Of a DNA stretch of 64,000 nt, positions 36,270-46,840 are shown one piece after another; within the stretch, counting starts at the first letter, position 1, and each line of letters begins with the position of its first letter. The translations under genes were made by a program, and so were the position numbers. The notes under the pieces were generated by a model, which saw nothing but the letters and a program-made list of their open reading frames with translations, did no database searches and was not told where the DNA came from. The stretch covers positions 35,851,554 through 35,915,553 of the forward strand of contig OX485803.1 in assembly GCA_950295325.1 (NCBI GenBank). Direction: 5' to 3'. The stretch comes from Polytrichum commune. Lineage: Eukaryota; Streptophyta; Polytrichopsida; Polytrichales; Polytrichaceae.

Positions 36270-37677
36270 GGCTCGTAATGCAAAAGCTATTCGACTCTAG
36301 AAATAGCATGCTCAACTCCCCCAAATTCATCGTTCAGATTTGTGGATGTGTTCATGTGATTCTTGTTTTGGTCATAACGCCCTAGTTATCTTATCGACTA
36401 TGAAATATGCTCTACTATTAATGACACAATAAAGGGCCATCCACTTACCTTATTTGGATGCTTTCGTCTGCATCCAATGTCCATTTGAGCCTGAGCCACC
36501 TGGAGATTGAAGCTTAGGTCTTTTGCCAGTTGTTTTGTTGAATCCAAGTGGCTATGGAGTGTCCACTGTCTCAATTCCTGTCAACTGAATCCTCAGTTTA
36601 GTTTCTTCCAGCTTTCGAATCCTCAGAAACCATCACACGGGGATCAGCAGGGGAAATTCTCTCAGAATGTCTCCTCGATTGAATTTTGGGTTCAGTTTCT
36701 GACCGTCTTGCTCACTCTTTTACTCTGCTGGACTTTTAAGCTCCTCTCTTTCTCTCGCGTGATCTGGACATGGATGTTCTCCAACTCTTGCTTTGTTTCC
36801 TGTTAAGACAATCTTGAAAATTCTACTTGACCGGTGGATTCAGCGTGTCGACCACATCAGGCGTCCTAATGGTGTCGTCAACATAGAGAGTTTTGGACAA
36901 GAACCATGATATTCGTCTCGTCTGGATGCTTCTCGCAAATTCATCACAAGGTTAGGCAAACCCAACTCAAGCGGTCTCCTCTGGATTGTTTACATTAGCG
37001 TTTGATTTTTTGCTACAGATGCGAGAACTTCTCCTTCTCTACCTGGAAATAGTCCTCGGGGTTATGTTGGAATTAAAATGAGCTCGAGATGAATCTTCTC
37101 GCCAGTTCAGAGGTTATTTAAGTTGCTGTAGAGGACGTCTGGTTGAGAAGCATGTATGGTAGCTTTATGTGGCCTCCACATTGTGATCAGTCGCTAATGA
37201 TCCTTTTGTCCTATGACAACATGGGATTCTCCGGATGAAAAAAATCATTTTCGCCGACTTTGAGGTTTACTAAAGAACATCACTCCGACATCGCCGATTA
37301 GGAGAGACTCTCAGCAGGTTGAGTGGTCTTGAGAGCGTCTTCATTTTGTGGTCTTTTGATCCATTATACTGCAACTCTCTTGGATGTGTTGGGAATTTTG
37401 TTCTGATCGGAGGCCTCAGAGAAGACCTTGCAGACTTTCCTTTTTGCAGACAAGTTTCTTTAAGTCGAGTCATAGACAACATTTTGACGATGTCGGAGAG
37501 TCTTCATTTGTCAAGTGCGTGCACAAGTTCTTGCAGAGTCATATTTCTAGTTAGTAGCTGTTGGAGCTTCTTACTATCTCTTTCTGTTCTATAACCGTCT
37601 AGACCGGCAAAAGTGAGGAAGAGTTAACAGAGGAAAAAGCTTGCACAAAATCGAATAAAAACGATTAACGATAAACC
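36270..37677. other. No supported gene; possible upstream region of the ankyrin gene
   Basis: Mixed composition with short frames on both strands (such as 36,507-36,806 and 37,319-37,594) without motifs. Could contain regulatory sequence, but nothing specific is recognised. Confidence 0.35.
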
Positions 37678-37696
37678 GGGGGGGGGGGGGGGGGGG
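37678..37696 (+). repeat. Poly(G) run of 19
   Basis: Nineteen consecutive G, about 50-60 bp before the first possible leader exon of the ankyrin gene. Potential G-quadruplex former; length may be assembly-dependent. Confidence 0.9.
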
Positions 37697-37739
37697 TTCT
37701 TACTACCTTCAGAGCGAGTGAGCAGTATTTGCGTTTCCT

Positions 37740-37881
37740 GATTGCCAATATGTGCGTGCAGGGATTTTTCAGAGAGGCGAGTTACTGCGGCGGACGGCCA
37801 ATGCTGTCACCAGCAACAACAAATGAGAAGAGCTGAACAAATTTTTTCCTTGTACTTTCTCTGCAACTTCCTTTCTTACAG
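37740..37881 (+). other. Possible non-coding leader exon A of the ankyrin gene
   Basis: Ends GCAACTTCCTTTCTTACAG followed by GTATGTTCTCCTTGACT, a plausible splice donor. A similar block ends at 38,654 (GCAACCTCGTTTCTTGTAG, then GTATCTCTTCTCCTTGACT). An acceptor (CTTTCTGCAG) ends at 40,260, 22 bases before the ankyrin start codon, so either block could be spliced to it. This is inferred from splice-site texture and mutual similarity only; the 5' limit is arbitrary. Confidence 0.3.
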
Positions 37882-38529
37882 GTATGTTCTCCTTGACTAA
37901 GGGATACATGATCTCTACAATTCGAGTGATCATGAGAATCCCTTGTTTTTCTGAACTTTCTTGTCAGAAATACACTCGGCTGGGAGCTTGGAATTGTTCC
38001 AGAACTTGTTCTGATTGTCACGCATCAGATTGAGGCTTCGTAAAGTTTCTTGTTTCTTGTAAATCGAGACAAAGACACCACTTGCTTTAGGACTGTCTCA
38101 ACCGAATTGCTCAGTATCCAAGGTCCCTTGGGAGAATTGAGGGGATCTAAGGTAGCTCAACCCAACACCAACACCGAACCTACGACCACCCAAATGAATG
38201 AGAGGGCTTCATCTTAGATCGCAAAACTAGGACCTCCAGAAATCTCTCATTCGTTGACAGTCTCTCATATATGAGAGATCTTTGGACATCCTAGATTTGT
38301 GTTAAAAAATTCCCATTAGCGTTACTACAACAAGTACTTGTTATAAGAGGCGCCATTGCACAAAGGAGAGGAAGGGGAAATGTCTTTGTCCCTAAGCCAT
38401 GCTCCATAAACCCTCCCCGGTTTTACATTTGAGTTTGCGGCTTTGATAAAGGGTGAAGAGATACGAGGAGGGGAAAAATTTAGAGTCTTGAACCTTTGGT
38501 ATCGAGAAAAGAGTAGCCACTGATTTTTT

Positions 38530-38654
38530 CACAAGATTCATGGTGAACAGAATGATCCGTCAGAGCGGGTGAGCTACAGCTACGGCACCGGCAACATCCT
38601 CGGAGGAAGCAACCTACTTCCATCCGTTTGCTTCCGCAACCTCGTTTCTTGTAG
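38530..38654 (+). other. Possible non-coding leader exon B of the ankyrin gene
   Basis: Diverged duplicate of leader A: it shares the CAGCGGGTGAGCTAC / GGCGAGTTACTGC region, CACC-GCAACA, and the donor-end sequence. It sits about 770 bp closer to the coding exon. If both are real, the gene has alternative first exons. The 5' limit is arbitrary. Confidence 0.3.
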
Positions 38655-40260
38655 GTATCTCTTCTCCTTGACTTGGACACACAAGCTTATTACAACCGCA
38701 AATTTATTGTGAACCTAAAAAGGTTTGTTGTATAATTTCCTGGGTGGTTATCACATTTACGTACCTTTCTCTTTAAAGGAAGTTGATATTTTCTTATGAA
38801 AATTCATGAAATCTCTAGCCTGGAATAGCACTTCAACTTTTCTGTCAGTTTTATTTTCTTCGTTACTTTCCCTTTGAGATAAAGGACACGTGAACTTCCT
38901 TTGTGACCCCTCTCCCTTTGATGGGGAACGCTCCGATGCTTTTGTGCTAGAGTGGTTTGAAATAACTACTTTGACTACATGTTTGAGGCAAACAACTTGG
39001 AATGCGTGGTCGGATTACGTATGCTAAAACATTCATCTGCTCGGGATTGTCAACTATTTTGGCAATTACACTGTTCTTTCCGTTGCTTCAAGGCTTAAAT
39101 AATAGCTGGAGAGTCTTGCCATACATGATAATAAGTTGTCCTTCTACACTGATTTGGTGTGGGTGTCCAGCAAGGCTTGAAAAGTTCGAGGAGCACTCTT
39201 TGTAATGCTATGGATATGTTTGGTTGGACCAACCATGTTGCCATGTCTCCTGCGTACATAGTATACTGTGCGCCTTCGGTAATCAAATCCCAATGGCATG
39301 ACCACTAATTCTTTTCAAAGCTTTGAAGGACATTGTAGTGTGGATATTACACTAAATTTTAAATGTTCACAGTAATTCTTTGGTTTGACATGTGATTGTG
39401 ACCCACACGGATTTAGGTCCTAATATTTCTAAAAATTAAGGCATACTAAGACCACAATATTACAGTGTGAAAATGTAGATATTTTAATATTGCAATTTAT
39501 CAATCTGTGATGTATAAATCTGTCACATGATACCATAGTGTTTAAAAACCATTATCTTACACACAAAAGAACTTGTATTTAAATCGAATCGACTCTCATA
39601 TAACTAGTGTCACTCAACAATAAGTCGATATTATTTCTAGGTCAAATGAGTTACATGATGTAGCACATCTGACAATTTTCACTTGACTTTCAGTGATTAG
39701 TCTAGTGAGACTAAACTAATATGGTGGGACATTTGAGCATCTTGTTTATCTTGGTGATTGATTTCTACAAATTATCCTAGTGCAGTCGGAGTCGTCAAAC
39801 AAGAAGAATGAAGCATCTGAACAGATACTCAAGTAGATCAAAAAATCGAAATTGAATGAAAACCAAACCTACCTGAAGCTATTCTACCCTACTTTGTAAA
39901 AGTTCAAAGCTTATTTGAAGGCAATTAATACGTATGTTTGTAGCCCAAATTCTCAGTCGAGTGATAAACATTATACTTTTGCTACAGAAAATAGTTTCTT
40001 GATTTTTATTGCTTTCAGCTCCATGCTTTTGAGTAAGTAAAATCAGGGTGCCACCAGTTTAGAAAGTGAGAGCTCAATTGTTAATATTATGACAATTTTC
40101 TTAATTTCCTAATGAAGGCAGTCTATTAACTCCTTCGTGATTGTTGTTTTGTGACATGGTTCAATCGGAGCAGAGGACGTAAAACTGAACGTCAAGATCG
40201 TCGAATTTCAAGTATTAATTCTGTTGAAAGAACTATTTGAGCTGAGTCTGCTTTCTGCAG
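38655..40260 (+). other. Probable intron or upstream region of the ankyrin gene
   Basis: AT-rich, no supported gene. It begins with a GT donor-like site and ends with a pyrimidine-preceded CTTTCTGCAG acceptor at 40,260, so it may be the leader intron. Confidence 0.35.
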
Positions 40261-40282
40261 TGGCAGTGGCGGTTCGTTTACA

Positions 40283-43200
40283 ATGGCTACCCGAAGTATC
40301 AGTGTTTCAAACATAGATTCCCCAAATCGTGATGTTCCAAGCATGGATTTCCTAGATATTGATATCATCTCAGAGAAGGAATGGAAGGAGAAGTTTGCAG
40401 ATACTACACATATATACGATTACAAACGGTTCCTGACATGGGCTAAGCAATGGCGGAGTCCCGGAAGGTTGCGAAGGTTTCTTTCGAAAGGGAATATGTC
40501 GGAGTGGACTCTACACAAAGCTGCCAGACTTGGGGCACATGATGTGATAGGTTTTCTTCTGGAAATGGGCAGAGTAGATATCAACAAGGCTGATGACAAC
40601 AAGAAGACTGCACTTCACCACGCTGCTTGGGAAGGTCATTTGGACATTGTCAATGCGCTTTTGGATGTTAAAGACATAAATGTGAGTCTTGGCGATATGA
40701 GGGGAAACACTCCGCTTCATGCGGCTGCATTTAAGGGGCATGTCACAATTGTTGGCAAGCTCTTAGCAATCTCCAACTTGGATGTGAACAGCACCAATGA
40801 CCGGAAAGACACTGCACTCCATCTGGGGGCAAGGAAAGGCCATGACAGGATAGTTGACGCACTCTTAAAAGTACCGAATGTGGAGGTTCATGTGCAGAAT
40901 AACCTTGGCAATACTCCATTGCATGAATCTGCGAGGCTTGGTCACGGGGTGATTGCGAAGATGATCCTAGCAACATCAAGAGTGGATGTTAATACCAAAA
41001 ACAGCGACAAATCATCGGCTCTCCACCTTGCCACTGCTGGTAGTCATGAGGATGTGGTGGATTTGCTCCTAAAAGAACCAACTGTGGATCCTTCTTTGCA
41101 GGACCATCGTGGAGACACTCCCCTCCACATTGCTGCATGGTATGGTAATGAGATCATTTTCGACAAGCTCTTGGACGCAATGCCAACAGCTGATGTAAAC
41201 AAATGCAATAATATGAAGAACACTGCGCTGCATTATGCGGTGTATACACATAAATTGAATGTGGTTGACAAGCTGTTGAAGGTGGAAAATGTGGATCCAT
41301 GTGTGAAGGGAGGAGCGCGTGACAACACTCCACTTCACATTGCTGCAATGGTGGGTGACATTGTGATCGTTGAGAAACTTTTAGCAACAGGGAAGGTGGA
41401 TGTGAATGCAACAAACTTGTATCAGCACACCACACTCCACTTTGCTACGTACTCGGGTCGTTTCAATGTGGTCGAAGTGCTGTTGGCAATACCAAATCTA
41501 GATCCTAGTATGCGGGATAAGGATGGTGATACTCCACTTCACGAAGCTGCAAGGTATGGCCATGGAGGTCTTGTTGACAGGCTCATGGCAATGCCATCCG
41601 TGAATGTGAACGCACCGAATGAAAAACAACAGACTCCAATGCACCTTGCGGCGGAAGGGGGCCATGAACATGTAATTGACTTGCTCTTGAAGGATCCAAA
41701 TGTGGACCCTTGTTTCAAGGATCATCATGGTAACTCTCCTCTTCATGTTGCTGCGAACACGGGTCATGAAACCATTGTTGAGAAGCTTTTGACACTACCA
41801 GGAGCGGATGGTAACCAAACGAATGAGGACAACATGACACCACTTCACTTGGGTGTCAAAGGAGGTCATGACAAAGTAGTTGACATCCTGTTGAATGAAC
41901 CAACTGTGGATGCAACGATGAAGGATTATTACGGTGATTTTCCACTACACCATGCCGCCAGAAAAGGGGATGGGATCATATTTGGGAAGATTCTGAGAGC
42001 ACCAGGAGTGGACGTGAATGGGGTCAATGAGCACCAGGACACCGCTCTTCATGTTGCTGCAAGGGAAGGTCATGTCGAGGTCGTTGACATGCTCTTAGAG
42101 GAGCTGGGTTTACGCGCAAGCATGCGAAATCGCGACGGCAATTGTGCTATTCATGTGGCAGCAAGAAATGGTGAGGAAAGCATCGTGGAGAAGATTTTGA
42201 GATGCAGAGGGGTGAATGTCAATGCCAAGGGTGAAGATGGTGCGACCGCATTGCACATTGCTGCACAAGAGGGTTATCTTCAAGTTGTCAATGTGCTCCT
42301 GAAGGTTCCGAATGTGGCAGCAAGCGGTCAGGACTATGAGGGGGTGTCTCCTCTTCATTATGCTGCACAAGAAGGGCATGTTGCCGTTGTTGAGAGTATC
42401 CTCGCACATGGAGTCGATGTAAATCAGACTTCTCGATACGAAGGTATGACGCCGTTGTTCTATGCTGCGAGTTCTGGACAAGTGAAAGTTGTTGAGGTGC
42501 TTCTCAAGTCACCCAAAGTGGATCCAAATCTAAGGAACCGAGAGAACGTTCACCCTCTCCATGTTGCTGCTTGGAAGGGCCACAAAGTGGTTGTCGAGAG
42601 GTTTTTGGCCGTAGGAGGAATTGATGTAAATGCGGTGTCCAACGGTCAAACTGCACTCCACCTGGCTGCAAAGTTTGGGAACGAAAAAGTCGTGAAGATC
42701 CTCCTTGAGATACCAGGTATAAATGTTCATATCCAGAACAATGCTGGTGAAACTGCTCTATTTCCTGCTGCTAGAGGGGACTACAAAACAGTATTGCAGG
42801 ATATCTACAATGCAAGTAAGGTGAACACAAGTGGTGGCGAGCATAGCGTTCGGGGCCGATTGGATGTGAATGCTCTGAACAATGCAGGCGAGGGTATAAT
42901 CCACATAGCTGCTCGCCTTGAGTGTCTGAACGTCATCGATTTTTTATTGGAGGTCCTCCATGAGGATGCCAAAAGTGTGGATGTGAACAAGAAAACAGTA
43001 CCTCCAAAGTCCGACTCAAAGAATGCCGAGTCACAATCCACATCAAGATTTGTTGGTGAATCTGCCCTTGAGATAGCTATTAGGATGAAAAACTATGCAA
43101 TCATCGAGAGATTAACAAAATTCAACAATGAAATCAGCGTCACCGTTGAAGATGCAGAGGGGATGACTATGCTTCAACGAATATTCGACGACAGTGAAAT

Positions 43201-43900
43201 GTGGGAGATTTTCAAAATTCTACGAAGGACACCTGAAGTCAAGGACTATATTGATGCACTTTACAAAGATCGTCAGGCCACTATAGATGCAGGAACCGCG
43301 ATCTTGGTGGGAGCAGCCCTTATTGCGAGTGTCACCTTTGCTTCTTGGCTGCAACCTCCTTTGGGGTACACAACATACTATCATGAAGAAATCGTGGACA
43401 CTTTACCAGCCCCGCCCGTTTCGTACCCCCAGTACGTTGCTTTTGATCATCACCCAATTTTGCGGATGTTTTGGGTGTGCAATAGCTTGTCATTTTTCTC
43501 TGCCATCGCTACCGTCATCTCAGGAGCTCGTAGTACGCTTCCCGCGCGCAAAGTCTTCATCAAGCAAGAAGTGTTGAACCTCCGACGCAACCTTCTCATC
43601 ACATCTATCTTACTGGGATTCTCCATGCTCTTCGTTCTGTTGGCATTCGCAATGGCTGGAATCGCAGTGCTCCCACCTGTCCAAAAATTCAGGGTAAATA
43701 TTTTCTCCACCATCGGCGTCGGAGGAAGTCTGTGCGTAGTGTTCTTATTCTTGTTCGGGAGAAACATCTATGAATTGCTCTACGATATCCTGCATTCCAA
43801 GAAAAATAAGGTTAAGAGCACTTATGAGTGGCTGCCGCGGCTCAGATCTTGGAATGGTTGGACAAGCAACTGTATTCGAAGAAAATCGGGCAATGAATGA
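40283..43900 (+). CDS. Ankyrin-repeat protein with C-terminal PGG membrane domain (1,205 aa)
   Basis: An uninterrupted single-exon coding region. The start sits in a good plant context (TTACAATGGC), and no upstream in-frame Met is needed. Residues 1-72 are a unique leader. From about 73 to 960 there are about 25 ankyrin repeats of mostly 34 residues (G-x-TPLH-x-AA-x-x-GH...VV-x-x-LL). The last ones are degenerate, with a polar insert around 915-935. From about 1006 follows a PGG-type domain: AILVGAALIASVTFASW, then PPLGY in place of the name-giving PGG, with four hydrophobic segments at about 1006-1024, 1064-1082, 1104-1130 and 1144-1158, and a basic tail. This is the layout of the plant ACD6/ITN1-like family, membrane proteins often linked to immunity and salt or ROS responses, but it has far more repeats than most members, which usually have fewer than ten. 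Ligand and role are unknown. Telomere-type motifs follow the stop. Confidence 0.96.
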   Translation: MATRSISVSNIDSPNRDVPSMDFLDIDIISEKEWKEKFADTTHIYDYKRFLTWAKQWRSPGRLRRFLSKGNMSEWTLHKAARLGAHDVIGFLLEMGRVDINKADDNKKTALHHAAWEGHLDIVNALLDVKDINVSLGDMRGNTPLHAAAFKGHVTIVGKLLAISNLDVNSTNDRKDTALHLGARKGHDRIVDALLKVPNVEVHVQNNLGNTPLHESARLGHGVIAKMILATSRVDVNTKNSDKSSALHLATAGSHEDVVDLLLKEPTVDPSLQDHRGDTPLHIAAWYGNEIIFDKLLDAMPTADVNKCNNMKNTALHYAVYTHKLNVVDKLLKVENVDPCVKGGARDNTPLHIAAMVGDIVIVEKLLATGKVDVNATNLYQHTTLHFATYSGRFNVVEVLLAIPNLDPSMRDKDGDTPLHEAARYGHGGLVDRLMAMPSVNVNAPNEKQQTPMHLAAEGGHEHVIDLLLKDPNVDPCFKDHHGNSPLHVAANTGHETIVEKLLTLPGADGNQTNEDNMTPLHLGVKGGHDKVVDILLNEPTVDATMKDYYGDFPLHHAARKGDGIIFGKILRAPGVDVNGVNEHQDTALHVAAREGHVEVVDMLLEELGLRASMRNRDGNCAIHVAARNGEESIVEKILRCRGVNVNAKGEDGATALHIAAQEGYLQVVNVLLKVPNVAASGQDYEGVSPLHYAAQEGHVAVVESILAHGVDVNQTSRYEGMTPLFYAASSGQVKVVEVLLKSPKVDPNLRNRENVHPLHVAAWKGHKVVVERFLAVGGIDVNAVSNGQTALHLAAKFGNEKVVKILLEIPGINVHIQNNAGETALFPAARGDYKTVLQDIYNASKVNTSGGEHSVRGRLDVNALNNAGEGIIHIAARLECLNVIDFLLEVLHEDAKSVDVNKKTVPPKSDSKNAESQSTSRFVGESALEIAIRMKNYAIIERLTKFNNEISVTVEDAEGMTMLQRIFDDSEMWEIFKILRRTPEVKDYIDALYKDRQATIDAGTAILVGAALIASVTFASWLQPPLGYTTYYHEEIVDTLPAPPVSYPQYVAFDHHPILRMFWVCNSLSFFSAIATVISGARSTLPARKVFIKQEVLNLRRNLLITSILLGFSMLFVLLAFAMAGIAVLPPVQKFRVNIFSTIGVGGSLCVVFLFLFGRNIYELLYDILHSKKNKVKSTYEWLPRLRSWNGWTSNCIRRKSGNE

Positions 43901-43918
43901 ACTCAAAGAAAGCACCAT

Positions 43919-43940
43919 GGTTTAGGGTTTAGGGTTTAGG
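43919..43940 (+). repeat. Three TTTAGGG telomere-type motifs 18 bp after the ankyrin stop
   Basis: GG(TTTAGGG)2TTTAGG, the plant telomere repeat, within the presumed 3' untranslated region. Such motifs are also known as telo boxes, usually in promoters or 5' leaders; a position after a stop codon is less usual. Confidence 0.95.
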
Positions 43941-45240
43941 ACGACTCATGGTCATACAACTAATGTCAATATGAGCTTAGCATTAGTGAGCGGTTAGTCA
44001 CAAGAGTGCTCCACCCTTTTATTATCATGGACACGTGGCCTATGTATAACGTTCAAGGTAATGAGATAGCGTTTACTTTTATGTAGAGTAAGAGTATGGT
44101 TTTCACTTAATTGACCTATATTTAACTCCTTAAGAATAGAGGTCAAACTCTTTAACTTATTTCATATGCATTAAGTCTCATCCCCACATGATAAAACCAT
44201 GTAATTGATCTTACAGCCAACGAGTGATGGATGGTACCAGACTAGCTATCACAAATCAAGAAGTGCGTTAATGTCACACAAGGGACCATCCTACAAAACT
44301 GGGAATATTGTAATCTAGCAATAAAACATATCTAAGGTTTTATCCTTAAATATTTCCCCCTTATCTAAGATTCTAAGTTATATTGTGTTGGGTATGAGCA
44401 AGTATAAGAGTGAGCTTTTTAATGTACGATATACAACATGTAGTTGAGGTTGGATAAGGTGAAGCGAGTGACTATGTAGTACCATGAGGGCATGTTTGGC
44501 CCCTTTTGTAGCTAAAAAACTTTATTTTATTTGTAACATTGTGCTTTGGCTAATTAATAAGAATAATTTTTTTAAAGTAATATTTTGTGTTAGTTCATAT
44601 TTATTTATACTTCCATAAGTTTGGTGTTTCCGAACATGTTTAAAACACTTATGAGCATGTCCAAGGGTTGCAGTAAAATCCATGGCTCAAATCAAGAGCC
44701 ACTTAAGACAAGTGGGTCTTCCAAGCTCATTTTTTTTAAAGCAGACAACTATATTTGAGTGGTGCATGGTTTGGGTGTGGATTTGAGAACGAACACCAAC
44801 AAGAAATGTACTTACAAGTGATTGCACTATGTGTCAAAATAAGCTTGAGGGGATCTATATGACCATACACTTTCCACGAGGATCTTCACTTTGACAATGA
44901 ATAATAAAATATTCACATAAGCTCAAAAATTAATGAGGAAATTGTCCACACACAGTTGCAAATTGGCAATCATTTGCACTAATTGCATCTTTTCCAAACT
45001 ACAAGAAGTGGATGCAAAGCATAAAGTGTCCATTTAAGAACCACATAGTCTTCAAAACCTTAGTAAAACCACAATGTCTTGAGACCCCTTTTGTTTTGGT
45101 GAACTACATAACTTTACTCAAGTACTAACAACAACTAAGAAAGTTCATTACGACTGGAACTACCATGAAGACAAAAGGTATCCAGGCCTTAAAGCCACAC
45201 TTTGATAAAGAAAAAGAAAAAAGAAATTCAAGCAAGTTAA
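43941..45240. other. No supported gene; 3' flank of the ankyrin gene
   Basis: Short frames only. AATAAAACATA near 44,321 could serve as a polyadenylation signal, but is far from the stop; no closer canonical signal is obvious. Confidence 0.35.
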
Positions 45241-45250
45241 ATAGCTTGGA

Positions 45251-45436
45251 ATATATATGTGTATATGTATGTGTATGTGTATGTGTGTATATGTGTATAT
45301 ATATGTGTATATATATATTTATGTATATATATATGTTTATATATTTATATATTTATGTATATATATATATGTATATATATATATGTGTATATGCGCATAT
45401 ATATATGTGTGTGTATGTGTATATGTATGTATATTT
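45251..45436. repeat. Compound TA/TG microsatellite, about 185 bp
   Basis: Interleaved TATA, TGTG, TATG and TTTA units. It leaves frames open on the plus strand with Tyr/Ile/Cys/Val-only peptides, which are artefacts of the repeat. Confidence 0.95.
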
Positions 45437-46339
45437 AGGAAAAAATTAGTTCATTTAGCATTTAACCTAGAAGAAAGAATGTCAAAATAAAAACTAAGTG
45501 GGGCTAGAAAATAGTGAAGCAGGAAAAATATGTTAGCTAGTAAAAGCAACTAGCTAAGATTTAAGTTAGTAGATGTTAGCTAAGTAAATATTAGTTTATT
45601 AGTCAATAGGGGCCACACAAGACTATTGGAGGTGTTTGGCGTAAGAAGACGAAATTGGCTTGAAGACTTTTGAAGAAAAAAAAAACAAAAGAGGTTACTT
45701 GTCCACTTGTCTCCGTGCCAACTCGATGGCAAAAATTTAGAAAGATTTCTAAGGTTTCATGTCGGAACCACCTCGACGAGAGGGTGACAATCTCAAGTGG
45801 AAAAACCCCCGAACCAAAATTGGGAAAAAAATTTCGAAGAATGGACCCGGTAGCGAAGGGGTCCAACCATTTTTTTAGAGGGTTTAAAAATCCCCTCCCA
45901 CTTTGTTCATTATTTCTTCCTCTAATGTTTGGGCGAAGCCCTGCTTCACTATAGTTAGAAACAAATCCTTATCTTGCATTATCAAATGGCCTAATAGTAA
46001 GGCTTAAGAAAATCCTCTACTATATCTCACAGTTAGAATGTGTGTTTGTTAACATAAAAAAAATTCTTCTTTTCTTTTGTAGAGGTAGGTTGCATTGTAG
46101 GATTACAAGTGAAGGCATTATAGACCTCAGCTGGTAATGCCTTAAAAACTTAGTTCATGATCTAAAACAAAATACTTATCATTTTCTCTTATAAAGATTT
46201 CTTATAGCTACTTGTAGCATTTTCCATTTATAATTTGGTTCAGGTGGCAATTAGTTATGAATTTTCAAAGATGGAATACAAAGACTCGGTGTTTTTTTGG
46301 GTAGCGGCTGCTGGATCAAATTTGCTAGCCCACTAACAA

Positions 46340-46840
46340 TTTAAATTTTGAAAAATTATATTTTTCCAAATAGATGTGTTGTCTAGCTTTCCAATGCTAT
46401 TTAAAAAATGTGATTGGAATAAGATATGAATTAGATATGAATTTTTTAAGGCGGGATATGTAGTTTGAGATTTCTTGGTTGATTGATGCATTACAGAGAG
46501 TATGCTGTATTCATCTTGGCTTAACTTAATAATCACATATTTTTCTCAAATAGATATTTTTAATATATTTTTGTGGTTATTTAGAACGTTTGGTTTGAAT
46601 AATTATTGAATTAGATACAAATTTCTAAAGATAGGATACATAGTTTAAGACTTCATAGTTGATTGTTGTGTTACAAGGAGTCTGTTGGATTCATCTTAGT
46701 TTAACATGCTGATATTAAATTTTTCTCAATTGGATACTGTTATCAGTTTTCCAATGGTGTAAGGAAATCCCAAATCAAAGTAGTAATGAATTTACTATGA
46801 ATGTTTGAAGTCAGAAGTTGGATAGGTGGATTGGAAAGAT
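46340..46840. repeat. Degenerate tandem array, period 180 bp, about three copies
   Basis: TTCATCTTGGCTTAAC at 46,510 recurs as TTCATCTTAGTTTAAC exactly 180 bp later (46,690). Other landmarks repeat in phase: TTTTTCTCAAATAGATA / TTTTTCTCAATTGGATA, GAATTAGATA-GAATTT / GAATTAGATACAAATTT, GGGATATGTAGTTTGAGA / AGGATACATAGTTTAAGA. A fainter part-copy starts near 46,250. Non-coding. Confidence 0.8.

Noticed and set aside
42110-42481. Minus-strand frames of up to 123 codons inside the ankyrin gene
   Set aside because: Antisense shadows of a repetitive coding region.
45165-45449. 94-codon frame rich in Tyr, Ile, Val and Cys
   Set aside because: Simply a translation of the TA/TG microsatellite.
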